Notes: a model not told the origin generated them from the letters alone. A DNA stretch of 48,484 bases from Flavobacteriales bacterium (GCA_020635495.1 JACJZQ010000021.1:1-48484); one strand, 5' to 3'; counted from the first letter of the stretch, positions 8,522-16,879 are shown. Program-made: numbers and translations.

Positions 8522-9125
8522 GGCGCAAAGCTATAAAGTTTTCATCGGAGGGTCTGTTCTATACATTGGAAATGAACCCGAAAATCAACCAGTTTTCAAC
8601 AGGAAACTGACGGACCCAAAAGCTTCAGATTGGAGCAATCTGATCATGGAATTGGAAACTGCCAACATTTCCGTCTTAACTGAAGGAAACAAAGAATTGA
8701 ATTGGAAGAACTTCATTTCAAGTTACAAGCTGATTGAAGCTGCGGGCGGATTGGTTCAAAACCAAAATGACGAGTGGCTTTTCATTCATCGAAACGGAAT
8801 GTGGGATCTACCCAAAGGCAAACTGGAAAAAGGCGAAAGCATTGAGGAATGTGCGGTGCGCGAAGTGGCCGAAGAATGCGGAATTGATGAACCAACGATT
8901 GAAAAACCGCTTTCACCAACCTACCACACCTATGAATTGAAAGGCAAGCGCATTCTAAAGAAAACATATTGGTATTTGATGAAGAGTTCGGATACTTCTG
9001 AACTTATTCCACAAACCGAAGAAGGAATTACAGAAGTGAAATGGGTTTCAACTGCAGAAGCGAAAATCTTATCCGAAGCTTCATTCGGCTCCATTCAAGA
9101 AGTGATCAAGGAAGGATTAGAATAA
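8520..9125 (+). CDS. NUDIX hydrolase
   Basis: A 201-residue hydrolase of nucleoside diphosphates linked to another moiety; the substrate is not predictable. The Nudix box is perfect: starting at Gly100 of GKLEKGES, with Glu106, then REVAEECGI at 114-122, matching GX5EX7REUXEEXGU. The catalytic domain starts at about residue 70 (AAGGLVQNQNDEWLFIHRNG); residues 1-65 form an extra N-terminal domain found in Bacteroidota relatives. An open frame extends upstream to 8430, but that part is antisense to pyrE; the starts at 8514 or 8520 give the sensible N-terminus MAQSYKVFIGG. The start codon overlaps that of pyrE, an arrangement suggesting joint control. Confidence 0.9.
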   Translation: MAQSYKVFIGGSVLYIGNEPENQPVFNRKLTDPKASDWSNLIMELETANISVLTEGNKELNWKNFISSYKLIEAAGGLVQNQNDEWLFIHRNGMWDLPKGKLEKGESIEECAVREVAEECGIDEPTIEKPLSPTYHTYELKGKRILKKTYWYLMKSSDTSELIPQTEEGITEVKWVSTAEAKILSEASFGSIQEVIKEGLE

Positions 9126-9194
9126 CGTCATTGCGAACAAAGTGAAGCAACCTCCAGATTAGATTACCACGCTCGTTCCTCGCTCGTAATGACG
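9126..9194. repeat. REP-like imperfect palindrome (CGTCATT...AATGACG)
   Basis: A 69-base intergenic element begins immediately after the NUDIX stop codon and ends three bases before the stop of the convergent gene. Its ends are inverted: CGTCATTGCGA at 9126-9136 pairs with CGTAATGACG-type sequence ending at 9194 with one mismatch. Internal parts resemble the dispersed CGTCATTGCGAG-type palindromes seen in many environmental bacterial genomes. It could fold into a long hairpin on either RNA strand and may serve as a 3' end for both convergent genes. Confidence 0.65.
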
Positions 9195-9197
9195 CGG

Positions 9198-10619
9198 TCA
9201 TTTCCCTACACCTTGTCTATTCTTCGCTTTCAGTTTCTCATTCAGCGACATCAGTTCTTGCTGTGCGCCTGTGGTCGGATCTTTGGCTGGTGCGGCATAG
9301 AATTTCCCATCAGGGTCTATGATGAAAAACAGCGGCAAACTTTTGATACGATAATCATCTAAAGTTGGAGATGGCAACGTAATGCGACCTAGTTCCCAAT
9401 CGATGCTCATCTTCTTTTTAAGGCTGAGCATATCTGATTCAGAATTTCCAACACATATCGTTACAAACCGGACGAATTTAAACTCGTCTTTCAGGTTGGG
9501 AATAACGTTGGTCTCCCGGTTCGAATACACATTAGTGGCATCTGTCAATTCGAGGAAAATGTAATTGCCGAACAATTCTGATAGCTTCTTTTCCGAGCCA
9601 TTGGCATCAATGAAAGTGATATCCGGAGCAGCAGTTCCTTTTCTCAAAGCGGCATGCTTATCGGCAATATTTCTGGCCGCACTGCCCAAATACGAATTGG
9701 AAGAAAGCATTCCGAAATGGCGCAATGCAGCTATGAGTTGCTCATCTTCAAAATCGTTGTGCGCAAACAATGCATCGAACTCCTGAATAAGTATCAATCT
9801 ACTAAGACTTGAATTCTCCAGATACGGTTCGCCTTCTCGGAGCATCTCATCCAGCGTAGCGAATGCCTCAACTGATTTGAAGGCTTCCTTGCATTCTTTG
9901 AGGTGTGGGACGATAATCACATTTCCTACGGTGTACTCGAAAAACTGCAACACAAAATCGACATAGGCCGGGTTCTCAAACATGGGGTTGACACCCTTCA
10001 AATATTTCTCAAACAATCGGTCTCTGTCTGATAAAAACGTTTGCTCTACGCTGGCAATCGAATACTTCACATATTCCCTAACGAATGGCTCTGCGCTGGC
10101 GTAATCCTTCAAGGCAATTTTCTCAAATGCTTGAACTTGTTTCGCTACAAAACCAGGCGATTTTCGCTGTTTCAGATACGGATAGATGCTGGATAAAAAG
10201 CCATCGAGCGTATCATTGAACGCAATGATCTGCTCGTTCAGTTTCTTGCCGCCTCCTCCAGTAATTTTTGGGATGAAAAACTGACGTTCGTAAAATGCCT
10301 TGGCCTTGTTGGGGTCCTCCTTTGGCGGAACGAATGACAACTCAACATCCTTATCTCGCTGAATGAAAAAATCGGCACAATCGGTTCCAACCTGCAGAAA
10401 AGCGTACTGAGCCGAACCATTTGGAACCACTTTCAACTCAAAGCTGCCATCAACGTCTATTTTCTGAGACGCAAGCACTCGTTCCTTGCCGCTTATCGGA
10501 TCGTCATAAACACGCAGTTGAATCTCCTCACCAATTGCAAGCGGAGCCACACCTTTTATAACGGCATGTTGCGCCATTGAAACCAAAGGCAACAGAAAAA
10601 CAATAAGTAAGATTCTCAT
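9198..10619 (-). CDS. exported thioredoxin-fold protein lacking the CXXC motif
   Basis: 473 residues. A signal peptide (MRILLIVFLLPLVSMAQ, cleavage near residue 16) is followed by a beta-rich N-terminal domain like DUF4369 of Bacteroidota AhpC/TSA-family lipoproteins, a helical middle (about 130-320) and a C-terminal thioredoxin fold (about 325-460). The fold is supported by KGTAAPDITFIDANGSEKKLSELFGNYI, and by SLPLFFIIDPDGKF with its cis-proline. Where the redox CXXC should be, after FLELTD at about residue 360, the sequence reads ATNVYSNRE, with no cysteine. So a disulfide reductase role is unlikely; a binding or structural role is possible. Its ATG overlaps the coaD stop as ATGA. Confidence 0.72.
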   Translation of the reverse strand: MRILLIVFLLPLVSMAQHAVIKGVAPLAIGEEIQLRVYDDPISGKERVLASQKIDVDGSFELKVVPNGSAQYAFLQVGTDCADFFIQRDKDVELSFVPPKEDPNKAKAFYERQFFIPKITGGGGKKLNEQIIAFNDTLDGFLSSIYPYLKQRKSPGFVAKQVQAFEKIALKDYASAEPFVREYVKYSIASVEQTFLSDRDRLFEKYLKGVNPMFENPAYVDFVLQFFEYTVGNVIIVPHLKECKEAFKSVEAFATLDEMLREGEPYLENSSLSRLILIQEFDALFAHNDFEDEQLIAALRHFGMLSSNSYLGSAARNIADKHAALRKGTAAPDITFIDANGSEKKLSELFGNYIFLELTDATNVYSNRETNVIPNLKDEFKFVRFVTICVGNSESDMLSLKKKMSIDWELGRITLPSPTLDDYRIKSLPLFFIIDPDGKFYAAPAKDPTTGAQQELMSLNEKLKAKNRQGVGK

Positions 10620-11080
10620 TTACTCAGGTCAAGTCCATCCGGCACGAAACGCGAGGCGTCTCCACCGTTAAAGAGTATATCACGCACAATGGTTGAATTT
10701 ATTGCGGAATACTCCTGCAATGAGAGTAAAAAAACGGTGTCCAATTCTGGGTACAGTGTCTGATTGATGTGCGCAATGCTACGCTCGAATTCAAAGTCGG
10801 CTGAGGTTCTCAGGCCACGCAACAGATGCGTTGCATTCACTTGTTTGCAGTAATCTACTGTCAGACCAGTGTATGTTTCGGCCTTTATCTTCGGTTCGTT
10901 TCTGAACGTATACCGAATCATTTCCAAGCGTTTTTCCAGGTCGAAATAGTAATTCTTACTTGAGTTGGTTCCGATGGCAACAATGATCTCATCAAACAAC
11001 GGAATAGCGCGTAGAATAATGTCTTCGTGGCCTTTGGTTATCGGGTCGAATGACCCTGGAAAAACTGCAATTCGTTTCAT
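10616..11080 (-). CDS. coaD: pantetheine-phosphate adenylyltransferase
   Basis: Catalyses the fourth step of coenzyme A synthesis, 4'-phosphopantetheine plus ATP to dephospho-CoA. 154 residues, normal length. The nucleotidyltransferase motif GSFDPITKGH is at residues 9-18, including the catalytic (T/H)xGH. LLRGLRTSADFEFE and the ending SSTIVRDI-type segment (here NSTIVRDILFNGGD) are conserved family features. The gene sits between the saccharopine-dehydrogenase-like gene (stop and start overlap in TAATG) and the thioredoxin-fold gene (overlap ATGA), so all three are likely translationally coupled. Confidence 0.96.
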   Translation of the reverse strand: MKRIAVFPGSFDPITKGHEDIILRAIPLFDEIIVAIGTNSSKNYYFDLEKRLEMIRYTFRNEPKIKAETYTGLTVDYCKQVNATHLLRGLRTSADFEFERSIAHINQTLYPELDTVFLLSLQEYSAINSTIVRDILFNGGDASRFVPDGLDLSK

Positions 11081-12432
11081 TACGTGGTGAATTCCTCTAC
11101 TTCGTACGTTTTCTCGTTGAAAGATATGCCATTCTTTTCCAACTCATCTAAAACGGGGGCGTAGATGTCTTTTGAAATAGGCAGTGTTACTCCTGTTTCC
11201 TTCACCATTCCGTTCAAGATCATTCGCGTTGCGATGGCAAGTGGCAACCCGACCGTTTTTGCCATGGCTGTATGGTGCTGATCATCTCCTTTCACCACCA
11301 TTGAACTTTCTGTCACGTACTTCTGTCCGTTCTTCACAAACCCGATCTTATGCCACATTACTATCATGTCCTTATCGTCAGGTTTCATGGCCCATTTCTT
11401 CTCCAGAATATGCTGTAGAATCTGCGCTGGTGTGGCATTTTTCAAGCCGATAACGGTGTTCTCAAACAGACCAAGCCACTTGAGTTTTTCCATCAGTCGG
11501 TCGTCTTGTTCCAGCAATAGCGTGGCCCTCACTTTCAACTCCACACTATCCGTCAGACTGAACGGCAAGAACGCGTTGACAAAATCACGATGGGTCATGG
11601 TTTCCGAACCTTCCATCACGTAGCTATCATCCGTCATACCTAGCTGCACAAACGCGTTCCAGCTTCGGCTGAAACCCGGTTTTCTAAGCGTACCACGATA
11701 GAGTGTTTTCACATCTTGCAAACCGTACACTTCTCTGTAAGAAAGGCTATCGCGATTGGCATAACCTTCAAACTCCCCATGGCCTTCAACGGTGATGTAT
11801 TCCGTGCGCCTGAAAACCCTTTGATACGGGATGTATTTGTACTTGCCATTGTGGATGAACTTTACCGCTCCGCCTTGCGATGCTAGCACCACATTTCGCG
11901 GGTTCCAAGTGAACTTATAATGCCACGGATTGTCATCGCTTTCCGGTGCAACCAAACCACCCGTGAAGCTTTCAAAATGTTCCACCTTTCCACCATCTCC
12001 ACGAATCTCATCCAGCAATTTCATGGCAGAGAGATGGTCGATTCCTGGATCCAGCCCTGTTTCGTTAAGAAGTATCAGATCTTTCGATTTAGCTTCTTCA
12101 TCCAGCGAACGCATTTCCTTGGATATGTAGGAAGCCGTTGTGAGGTGTTTTCCGAACTCCACGCAGTCTTTTGCTACTTCAAAATGCATACTCGCGGGTA
12201 GCATACTCACAATAATATCCGCGTTGCCAACCTCTTCCCTGCGTTGCGATTCGTTGAACACATCAAAGGCAATGGCTCTTCCGCGTTCGTGGCCATGCAC
12301 TTTTTCGGCAGCCAATTGTTCAGAAATATCTCCAACGGTGATGTGCCAATCGTTGGCAATGGCATTATCCAAAAAGTACTGAATGAGCACCGTGGCCGAA
12401 CGGCCAGCTCCTATCACAAGAATCTTCTTCAT
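11080..12432 (-). CDS. saccharopine dehydrogenase family protein
   Basis: About 450 residues. The Rossmann loop lies at the N-terminus: MKKILVIGAGRSATVLIQYFL, with the GxGxxA pattern; ATG 12432 is chosen because it puts this motif at the start, although a GTG at 12450 extends the frame by six codons. NETGLDPGIDHLSAMKLLDEI and SFTGGLVAPESDDNPWHYKFTWNPRNVVLASQGGAVKF are typical of the saccharopine reductase/dehydrogenase superfamily (Lys9-like), which acts on saccharopine or related carboxyalkyl-amino acids with NAD(P). Which substrate is used here cannot be read. A heptamer tandem repeat lies in the upstream region (12454-12481). First gene of a three-gene coupled operon with coaD. Confidence 0.85.
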   Translation of the reverse strand: MKKILVIGAGRSATVLIQYFLDNAIANDWHITVGDISEQLAAEKVHGHERGRAIAFDVFNESQRREEVGNADIIVSMLPASMHFEVAKDCVEFGKHLTTASYISKEMRSLDEEAKSKDLILLNETGLDPGIDHLSAMKLLDEIRGDGGKVEHFESFTGGLVAPESDDNPWHYKFTWNPRNVVLASQGGAVKFIHNGKYKYIPYQRVFRRTEYITVEGHGEFEGYANRDSLSYREVYGLQDVKTLYRGTLRKPGFSRSWNAFVQLGMTDDSYVMEGSETMTHRDFVNAFLPFSLTDSVELKVRATLLLEQDDRLMEKLKWLGLFENTVIGLKNATPAQILQHILEKKWAMKPDDKDMIVMWHKIGFVKNGQKYVTESSMVVKGDDQHHTAMAKTVGLPLAIATRMILNGMVKETGVTLPISKDIYAPVLDELEKNGISFNEKTYEVEEFTT

Positions 12433-12453
12433 GGCGACCAAATTAGGCACTTA

Positions 12454-12481
12454 GCGAATAGTGAACAGCGAACAGCGAACA
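12454..12481. repeat. four tandem 7-base units upstream of the saccharopine-dehydrogenase-like gene
   Basis: On the plus strand the units are GCGAATA, GTGAACA, GCGAACA and GCGAACA in succession; on the coding strand of the downstream gene they read as TGTTCGC-type heptamers ending 22 bases before the ATG at 12432. Because the array lies in the presumed leader or promoter of the gene, a change in unit number could alter spacing by seven bases. It is not within any supported coding region. Confidence 0.75.
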
Positions 12482-12566
12482 GTATTTTTCAACCAGGTCG
12501 GTTAACAGACCATTTGAACAACGCCACTATCTTAACCGCTTGAAAAGGATGGACTGACCTTAGTTT

Positions 12567-13094
12567 ATGGAAGAGCTACCAATAGTATTGTTCGCAGGTC
12601 TTTTGATCTTGTTAACCTATTGGATAACCTATCATCAACTGAAGGTCTGGAGATATCGTTACTTCTATGGTTATGAGAGGGAAATCAACGATTATTTGGT
12701 TCAAAACAGATTAGAATTCATCTTATCAAGACATCCAAACACTAATGATTGGGAAGATGGTTGTTTTTCAAAACCAGCAGCGTACAAAGTGTCTATTTCA
12801 ATCGTCCGAATAAACGGAATCCCTATCACTTGGACAGATTACAAATACTTGATCATTGAAACCCTTGATTCTAATTCAAAAAGTGTGAAACTGTGGTTGG
12901 AAATTGAGACCAGTTATTTTCATAAACCCGTTTTGACTTTCAAAAAGGCAAAACCAAGAAGTAAGTTTTTTAAACCTCCTGACATTAAAGCAGATAAAAA
13001 TGTTGCCATAGTCAGTGATGTTTGTCCTGCATGCGGATGGAAACTGAATGGGGATGAAACGGAATGCCCTGAATGCGAACTACACTTTCAATAA
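12567..13094 (+). CDS. membrane-anchored protein with C-terminal zinc ribbon, unknown function
   Basis: 175 residues. Residues about 4-22 (LPIVLFAGLLILLTYWITY) form one membrane segment, followed by a basic stretch (KVWRYRYFYGYERE), which suggests the rest is cytoplasmic. A middle domain of strands (residues 55-130) has no family I recognise. The last 25 residues hold two Cys pairs, CPACG and CPEC, spaced 15 residues apart, as in a rubredoxin-like zinc ribbon. Base composition is lower in GC than in neighbours. It is flanked by DUF423 downstream (21 bases) and a divergent operon upstream. Function unknown. Confidence 0.7.
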   Translation: MEELPIVLFAGLLILLTYWITYHQLKVWRYRYFYGYEREINDYLVQNRLEFILSRHPNTNDWEDGCFSKPAAYKVSISIVRINGIPITWTDYKYLIIETLDSNSKSVKLWLEIETSYFHKPVLTFKKAKPRSKFFKPPDIKADKNVAIVSDVCPACGWKLNGDETECPECELHFQ

Positions 13095-13115
13095 ATCTGT
13101 CTCTACATTTACCGA

Positions 13116-13499
13116 ATGCGAAACTGGGTCATTTTCATAGCCGTTTTAGGAGCCATAACCGTCATTCTTGGTGCTATCGGTGCGCACACATTGCGAAACA
13201 CACTTTCTGACGTTCAATTGAACAGCTTTGCCACGGGCGTGCGGTATCAGTATTACCACCTTTTTGCCATGTTGTTTGCCGTATTGTTGAGCAAACAATT
13301 CAGCGTAAACCTCAACGTGGCTCTGTGGCTTTTCGCCATTGGAATCTTGTTTTTCTCTGGTTCGATATTCTTGCTTTCGACCATTCCAGTTCACGGAATG
13401 GAGGGCGTCAGAGCACTCGGTCCTGTTACGCCAATTGGCGGCTTGATTCTGATTGCTGGCTGGCTAAGTGTAGCTATTCAATTTGTGAGGAAGCGATAG
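13116..13499 (+). CDS. DUF423 family membrane protein
   Basis: 127 residues with four predicted membrane segments (about 4-22, 42-60, 70-88, 103-121). The family pattern is clear: GAIGAHTLRNTL near residues 20-31, the FATGVRYQYYHLFAMLFAVLL segment, FSGSIFLLS, and GPVTPIGGLILIAGW. E. coli YgdD is a member. The function of the family is not known. It follows the zinc-ribbon protein by 21 bases and converges on the TPP-dependent enzyme; a 33-base palindrome separates them. Confidence 0.92.
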   Translation: MRNWVIFIAVLGAITVILGAIGAHTLRNTLSDVQLNSFATGVRYQYYHLFAMLFAVLLSKQFSVNLNVALWLFAIGILFFSGSIFLLSTIPVHGMEGVRALGPVTPIGGLILIAGWLSVAIQFVRKR

Positions 13500-13504
13500 A
13501 AATC

Positions 13505-13537
13505 AAACCTCCTAGGTTTTTAAAACCTAGGAGGTTT
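13505..13537. terminator. 33-base near-perfect palindrome between convergent genes
   Basis: Two 16-base arms (AAACCTCCTAGGTTTT at 13505-13520 and its complement at 13522-13537) surround one central T at 13521. It lies six bases after the DUF423 stop and seven before the stop of the minus-strand TPP enzyme. It can form a strong hairpin on either strand, and the TTTT/AAAA centre means it could also melt to a small loop. Likely a bidirectional terminator or a dispersed palindromic repeat of this phylum. Confidence 0.7.
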
Positions 13538-13543
13538 ACGTGG

Positions 13544-15211
13544 TTAAGGAGCTAGCTTGTTCTTCAACGCCTTGGCTATCGGTGTTGGGATTTTGTCCAA
13601 AGAGTTCAACAAATAAGGCAACGCCTTCAACTTGAATCCTTCATACTCGCTTGGCACAACAGCATCAATCAAATGTGGACCAGGTTCACGGAATGCATTC
13701 TCCAGCGCCTTATTGAATTCTTCAGCAGTTCTAACGCGCTCGGCAGGCATTCCCATTCCCTTGGCAATTGAAACGAAATCAATCTCGGGCTTAGAAATAT
13801 CCAATTGCGCTTTGGCTTTCGCACCCGCTTTCTCTGCTCCTACCCGCTCCAATTCGATGTTCAGAATGGCGTACGAACCGTTGTTCATCACCACGGTTGT
13901 CACGTCCAAATTCTCGGCAACAATCGTCCAAAGCGACTGGATGGTATACATCGAAGAACCGTCTCCGACCAATGCCAAAACAGGACGGTTTCTACCAGCA
14001 ATGGCAGCACCGATGGCTACTGGCAAACCTTGACCGATGGCACCACCTGTAAGGGTGAGTAGATCATGTTTGGGACATCCTGCAGTATTGACTGGAATCT
14101 TCAATCCTGAGGTCTGAGCTTCATCTGAAATGATGGCGTTTTCTGGAAGCAATGCTCCGACCGCTTTCGCAATTTTTTCGGCATTCAGCTTGCCAGAAGC
14201 CAGTTCAGGTCGTTTCGCTTCATTCAGTTTTGGAGGTGTGTTTTCCGCACCAACCGCCTTAACCAAAGCTTGCAATGATTTCAGCGCGTCCTCTTCTTTC
14301 TCCACCAAACTATGCAACTCACAATCGTCTGGCACCAAGTAGCTTTTCTTGTCAGGGTAGGCAAAGAATGAAACAGGAGCTTTGGCGTCAATCAAAAGTA
14401 GATGGTCGTAACCACTCAATTGAACAGAAGCCATCTCGGCCAAGTAACCGATACGTTCAACATAAGGCAATCCAGCACCGCGTTGCAAGCGAGTTGGGAA
14501 CACTTCTGTAAACAACTTGGCACCTGTGGTCTCCGAAATCTTGGAAGCCATCATCAATCCATCTTCCAAAATCACTCGTCTTCCAAGAAGAATTGCAACT
14601 TTCTTTCCCGATTTCTTCAGAACCTCCGCAATCTTGTTAACCTTTTCATCGGAAGCAACTGGCGATGCAGGTTGAGAAAAATCGCTGACCGCTTGTCCGC
14701 CTTCTCCCCACGATACATCAGCTGGTAAAATCAATGTTGAAATTTGATTTGGTTCACGCGTAGCGACCTTGATAGCTTCGGCAGCATCTGCACCGATTTC
14801 GCTTGTCTCTTGCGAAGTCTTAACCCATTCCGAACAGTTCTTCGCTACGGTTTCAATATCAGACTGGAGCTGTGCATCATACTGTACGTGATACTTGGCG
14901 TGATCTCCCACAATATTGACCATAGGCACACGTGCCTTGCGGGCATTGTGAAGGTTCGCCAATCCATTTCCTAATCCACAACCTAAATGAAGCAATGTGG
15001 CCGCAGGCTTTCCTGCAATTCGGGCATAACCATCGGCTGCACCAGTTGCTACACCTTCAAACAAGGTCAAAACCGCTCTCATATCCGATTTATCCAAAGC
15101 CGCAACAAAGTGCATTTCAGAAGTTCCTGGATTTGTAAAGCAGGTATCGATACCTGCATTCATTAGCGTGTCAAGTAGTGCTTTTGCACCATTCGTTTTT
15201 TCCTTGCTCAT
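13544..15211 (-). CDS. thiamine-diphosphate-dependent enzyme, acetolactate synthase/benzoylformate decarboxylase-like
   Basis: 555 residues with the three-domain layout of the POX-like TPP enzymes. The catalytic Glu52 lies in LFEGVATGAADGYAR, the glycine-rich segment LLHLGCGLGNGLANLHNARKA follows, and the TPP/Mg motif is GDGSSMYTIQSLW...VVMNNGSYA in the C-terminal third. The N-terminus (FTNPGTSEMHFVAALD) matches proteins usually labelled acetolactate synthase large subunit but closer in motif to benzoylformate decarboxylase. No small subunit gene, nor any branched-chain amino acid gene, is nearby, so a role in valine or leucine synthesis is doubtful. The real substrate is unknown: a 2-oxoacid decarboxylase or carboligase. 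Divergent from the M32 carboxypeptidase. Confidence 0.8.
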   Translation of the reverse strand: MSKEKTNGAKALLDTLMNAGIDTCFTNPGTSEMHFVAALDKSDMRAVLTLFEGVATGAADGYARIAGKPAATLLHLGCGLGNGLANLHNARKARVPMVNIVGDHAKYHVQYDAQLQSDIETVAKNCSEWVKTSQETSEIGADAAEAIKVATREPNQISTLILPADVSWGEGGQAVSDFSQPASPVASDEKVNKIAEVLKKSGKKVAILLGRRVILEDGLMMASKISETTGAKLFTEVFPTRLQRGAGLPYVERIGYLAEMASVQLSGYDHLLLIDAKAPVSFFAYPDKKSYLVPDDCELHSLVEKEEDALKSLQALVKAVGAENTPPKLNEAKRPELASGKLNAEKIAKAVGALLPENAIISDEAQTSGLKIPVNTAGCPKHDLLTLTGGAIGQGLPVAIGAAIAGRNRPVLALVGDGSSMYTIQSLWTIVAENLDVTTVVMNNGSYAILNIELERVGAEKAGAKAKAQLDISKPEIDFVSIAKGMGMPAERVRTAEEFNKALENAFREPGPHLIDAVVPSEYEGFKLKALPYLLNSLDKIPTPIAKALKNKLAP

Positions 15212-15307
15212 CGTGTTTTGGTTTTAAGGGGACACGAAAATAACCTATCGCGTACAGACTTGTTTCAGACCATTACATTCGCACTTCAATTTGAACGATT
15301 CTTGAAG

Positions 15308-16798
15308 ATGGATAACTACACGAAATACACCGAACTACTTTCTGAAATCTCTGACATCTCGCATGCCACGGCCCTGCTCCATTGGGATCTCGAAACCTAC
15401 ATGCCCAAGAACGGTCATGCTCGCAGAGCACAGCAGATCGGAACGCTATCGAAATTGGCGCATCAAAAGATCACGAACCCAGAATTGAAGAAGTTGGTGG
15501 ATGATTTGATGGCAGATCTTCCAGCCGATGCCAAACAAGCTTCAAACATTAAACATTCAGCACGTGATCTGAAGCGCAAAACCTTGTTCGATGACAAGTT
15601 TGTGGAAGAAATGAGTCGTGCTACCAGCGAAGCGTTTTTCCATTGGCAGAAAGCTAAGCAAGAGAATGATTTTGGGGTATACGCTCCGTTCCTGCAAAAG
15701 GTAATTGACCTGAAGCGAAAAGAAGCGAAGATCGTTGGTTTCAAAGACCATCCATACGATGCGCTTTGCGATGAATACGAGCCTGATTGCACTGTGAAGG
15801 ATATTGATGGAATCTTTGAAGGTGTTAAGCGTGATCTGAAACCGCTTTTGGATGCGATTCAGAGCAAGCCGCAGGTGGATGACAGCTTCATGGGTCAATA
15901 CTTTAACCATGACAAACAGTGGAATTTCGGCATTGAGGTTTTGAAGGATATGGGCTACGATTTTGATGGTGGCCGTCAGGATATTTCGAGCCATCCGTTT
16001 ACCATCAATTTTGCAGCAACTGATGTACGTGTTACCACACGAGTTTCGGAAGAAACCTTCAACGAAATGTTGTGGAGTTGTATTCATGAAGGTGGTCACG
16101 CATTGTACGAGCAAGGACTTCCTGATAGCGAATACGGATTGCCAAGTGGAGAGGCGGTCTCGCTAGGGATTCATGAGAGTCAGAGTCGTTTGTGGGAAAA
16201 TAATGTTGGCCGTTCACTTGAATTCTGGGAATGGAAATTCGCACGGCTGAAGGAGATTTTCCCAGCACAGTTTGAAGGTGTTTCGGCCATGGATTTCTTC
16301 AAAGCAATGAATAAAGTTCAGCCGAGTTTGATCCGTGTAAATGCAGATGAGCTGACCTACCACTTCCATATTCTCATCCGTTACGAATTGGAGAAAGCCA
16401 TCATGGAAGAAAAGCTGAACGCTAATGACCTTCCAGCAGCTTGGAATGCCAAATACAAAGAGTACTTGGATGTCGATGTTCCAAATTACAGCCAAGGTGT
16501 ATTGCAGGACATTCATTGGAGTCATGGAAGCATCGGATATTTCCCTACCTACTCAATTGGAAGTTTTTACGCTGCACAATTCCATGCGGCAGCTGAAAAG
16601 GAAATCGGAACATTGGATCCGAATAACGCAGAAACGTACTTGAAAAATCTACTTTCGTGGCTTCGTGAGAACATCCATCAGTATGGAAAACAGTATAGTT
16701 CCAAAGAGTTATGTGAGCGCATTTCAGGCGAGACTCTGAACTCGAAATTCTTTATGGATTACGCACAGAAGAAGTATGGGTTGATATACGGGATTTAG
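15308..16798 (+). CDS. carboxypeptidase M32 (thermostable carboxypeptidase 1 type)
   Basis: 496 residues; removes C-terminal amino acids from peptides in the cytoplasm. HEGGH at residues 260-264 is the zinc-binding and catalytic motif, and the following LGIHESQSRLWENNVGRS supplies the third glutamate ligand, a hallmark of the family. The N-terminus MDNYTKYTELLSEISDISHATALLHWDLETYMP also fits. The frame is open from 15218, but the first 30 codons have no family similarity and ATG 15308 gives the usual start. No signal peptide. Divergent from the TPP enzyme, 96 bases apart. Isolated from other peptidases. Confidence 0.94.
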   Translation: MDNYTKYTELLSEISDISHATALLHWDLETYMPKNGHARRAQQIGTLSKLAHQKITNPELKKLVDDLMADLPADAKQASNIKHSARDLKRKTLFDDKFVEEMSRATSEAFFHWQKAKQENDFGVYAPFLQKVIDLKRKEAKIVGFKDHPYDALCDEYEPDCTVKDIDGIFEGVKRDLKPLLDAIQSKPQVDDSFMGQYFNHDKQWNFGIEVLKDMGYDFDGGRQDISSHPFTINFAATDVRVTTRVSEETFNEMLWSCIHEGGHALYEQGLPDSEYGLPSGEAVSLGIHESQSRLWENNVGRSLEFWEWKFARLKEIFPAQFEGVSAMDFFKAMNKVQPSLIRVNADELTYHFHILIRYELEKAIMEEKLNANDLPAAWNAKYKEYLDVDVPNYSQGVLQDIHWSHGSIGYFPTYSIGSFYAAQFHAAAEKEIGTLDPNNAETYLKNLLSWLRENIHQYGKQYSSKELCERISGETLNSKFFMDYAQKKYGLIYGI

Positions 16799-16879
16799 TG
16801 ACGAAAGTCATATCCGTCCACCTGTGGAAAACTACTTTCGCTTGGCATTTTGAAAGACAACTCCAAAGCGCAAAGCAAT

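Noticed and set aside
12454..12481. Possible CRISPR repeat
   Set aside because: Units are only seven bases with no spacers.
15557..16114. 185-codon minus-strand frame opposite the M32 carboxypeptidase
   Set aside because: Lies across the conserved catalytic region of the peptidase; no motif of its own.
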